NCBI GenBank assembly: GCA_905235425.1
Contig: CAJOKY010000199.1
Coordinates: 1-5,050 of the forward strand
Source of the DNA: an uncultured Selenomonadaceae bacterium
Lineage (GTDB): Bacteria; Bacillota; Negativicutes; Selenomonadales; Selenomonadaceae
DNA: 5,050 bases
Direction: 5' to 3'
The translations under genes and the position numbers were made by a program. Shown in pieces: positions 4,264 to 5,050 of this stretch. Every line of letters begins with the position of its first letter. Within the stretch, counting starts at the first letter, position 1. Under the pieces are notes generated by a model. The model was not told where the DNA came from, did no database searches, and was given only the letters and a program-made list of their open reading frames with translations.

Positions 4264-5050
4264 ATGCGTGTACTTTTAGTGACTGTAAGCGAAATGCTAC
4301 CGTTTGTGTTTACAAAAGTTTTGAATCCGGCATTGGAATACTGCGCGATAGTGGTAGACGAGCCGGAGCAGGCGAAAAAAATTTTGTCAAATACTCCGCT
4401 TGAAAAGGCAGTGTTTCCTTTCTACGAGCTTAAAGAGTGTATGGAAAATTTTCACTATGACTGCATACTTTGCCCGTCGCCTTTTTGGGAATTTCCCAAT
4501 TACGAAACTTTCAAAAAATGGGATATTCCGAAGGATTCATTGGTAAGTTTGCCCGTTATACATACGGTTGAAAATTTTTTTATTGAAAGAGCATTGCGAT
4601 ATTACAAAGAACACGCGGCAGAATTTGAAATGTTTGCAACGGGTGATAGCCATGCTGAATTTGGGCTTATTCCGAAGAAATTTAAACATAAACTTTTTAA
4701 TTTCGGACACACTAGCCAAGATTTATATTATAGTTATCAAATTGCCAAGTACGTGCTGACCAAAACGGGGGGGGGGGTGCACATCAAGTACTCTTTGATT
4801 AATGTGGATCCAAGTCGACATCATTACGACGAATCCAAAACCATTTCGCAAAACTGCCGACAACTTCAATATGCAATAGCACTTAATGACGTTCATAATT
4901 TTTGGTTGCCGCTTGAAAAATATAAATCCCTATTTCATCCCGAATTTTTAAAATTTAAAATGCCGCTTGCATCCGAAATAGATTGTGTGACTCCATTGGG
5001 TGATAAGGTTCAGCATATGTCTTTTAACAGCCGATTTAATGCGCGTGAAC
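4264..5050 (+). CDS. Unrecognised protein with SGNH-hydrolase-like segment, interrupted by a poly-G tract; 3' end outside window
   Basis: The frame is open from ATG 4264 (AAGGA six to seven nt upstream) to the window edge, 262 codons without a stop. The N-terminal part (MRVLLVTVSEMLPF to about residue 75) looks like a small alpha/beta nucleotide-binding-type fold. The middle holds ATGDSHAEFGL (GDSH 127-130) and NFGHTSQDLYYSYQIAKYVL (147-165). This resembles proteins I recall from surface-glycan or flagellar-modification clusters that pair a GDS/GSS serine motif with an N..SQDLYY block, so an SGNH-fold esterase or acyltransferase role is a tentative inference. No signal peptide or membrane helix is visible. 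Residues 169-172 (GGGV) are encoded by 11 consecutive G. It sits 17 nt after coaX and probably shares its transcript, although the two have no obvious functional link. It could equally be a hypothetical protein of unrelated fold. Confidence 0.75.
   Translation, partial: MRVLLVTVSEMLPFVFTKVLNPALEYCAIVVDEPEQAKKILSNTPLEKAVFPFYELKECMENFHYDCILCPSPFWEFPNYETFKKWDIPKDSLVSLPVIHTVENFFIERALRYYKEHAAEFEMFATGDSHAEFGLIPKKFKHKLFNFGHTSQDLYYSYQIAKYVLTKTGGGVHIKYSLINVDPSRHHYDESKTISQNCRQLQYAIALNDVHNFWLPLEKYKSLFHPEFLKFKMPLASEIDCVTPLGDKVQHMSFNSRFNARE
4767..4777 (+). repeat. G11 homopolymer inside a coding sequence (possible phase-variation tract)
   Basis: Eleven G occur in a row at codons 168-172 of the gene starting at 4264. 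With 11 G the frame stays open to the window end. With 10 G it would stop after 177 residues (TGA), and with 12 G after 179 residues (TAA). G runs this long are very rare in AT-rich DNA unless selected or generated by slippage, and they are the classic form of contingency loci. A sequencing or assembly length error is possible, but the present length is the one that keeps the frame open. Confidence 0.9.

Overview
The window reads as a chromosomal segment of an anaerobic Firmicute, most likely Negativicutes (Selenomonas-like) or a related Clostridia lineage. Three things point there. The DNA is AT-rich with A/T-heavy spacers. It encodes a SCIFF peptide (six cysteines, CGECQ-SCQSACKTSCT core), which is a hallmark of Clostridia and relatives. 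The methionyl-tRNA synthetase resembles what I recall of Negativicutes enzymes. The lineage is inferred from family resemblance, not from a search.

Layout. Positions 1-211 are the right end of an IS200/IS605-type element. They form a highly structured RNA ending in the hairpin and TTCAC terminus typical of TnpB-associated omegaRNA (reRNA), so the bases just after it (about 212-231) should be the natural guide. The tnpB body would lie to the left, outside the window. A strong hairpin with T-tracts on both sides (237-273) separates this element from a minus-strand block. In transcription order that block is metG (methionyl-tRNA synthetase, 2895-1342), a FecE/FhuC-like ABC transporter ATPase (1284-508) and scfA (SCIFF precursor, 453-295, with its own extended -10 promoter). 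The metG-ATPase spacer is an array of degenerate heptamers.

A divergent intergenic region (2896-2989) carries a clear extended -10 promoter for a plus-strand operon. Its genes are a YbaK/EbsC-family aminoacyl-tRNA deacylase (2990-3457), coaX (type III pantothenate kinase, 3470-4246) and an unrecognised gene (4264 to beyond the window) with an SGNH-like segment. That last gene contains an uninterrupted run of 11 G inside its coding sequence.

How they fit together. metG and the ybaK-like gene are divergent: one charges tRNA and the other clears mischarged tRNA. CoaX makes the first committed intermediate of CoA synthesis. These are housekeeping genes. The accessory signals are the TnpB guide RNA end, the SCIFF peptide with a 12-bp in-frame duplication between its fifth and sixth cysteines and no maturase gene visible, the heptamer array, and the poly-G tract that could phase-vary the last gene.
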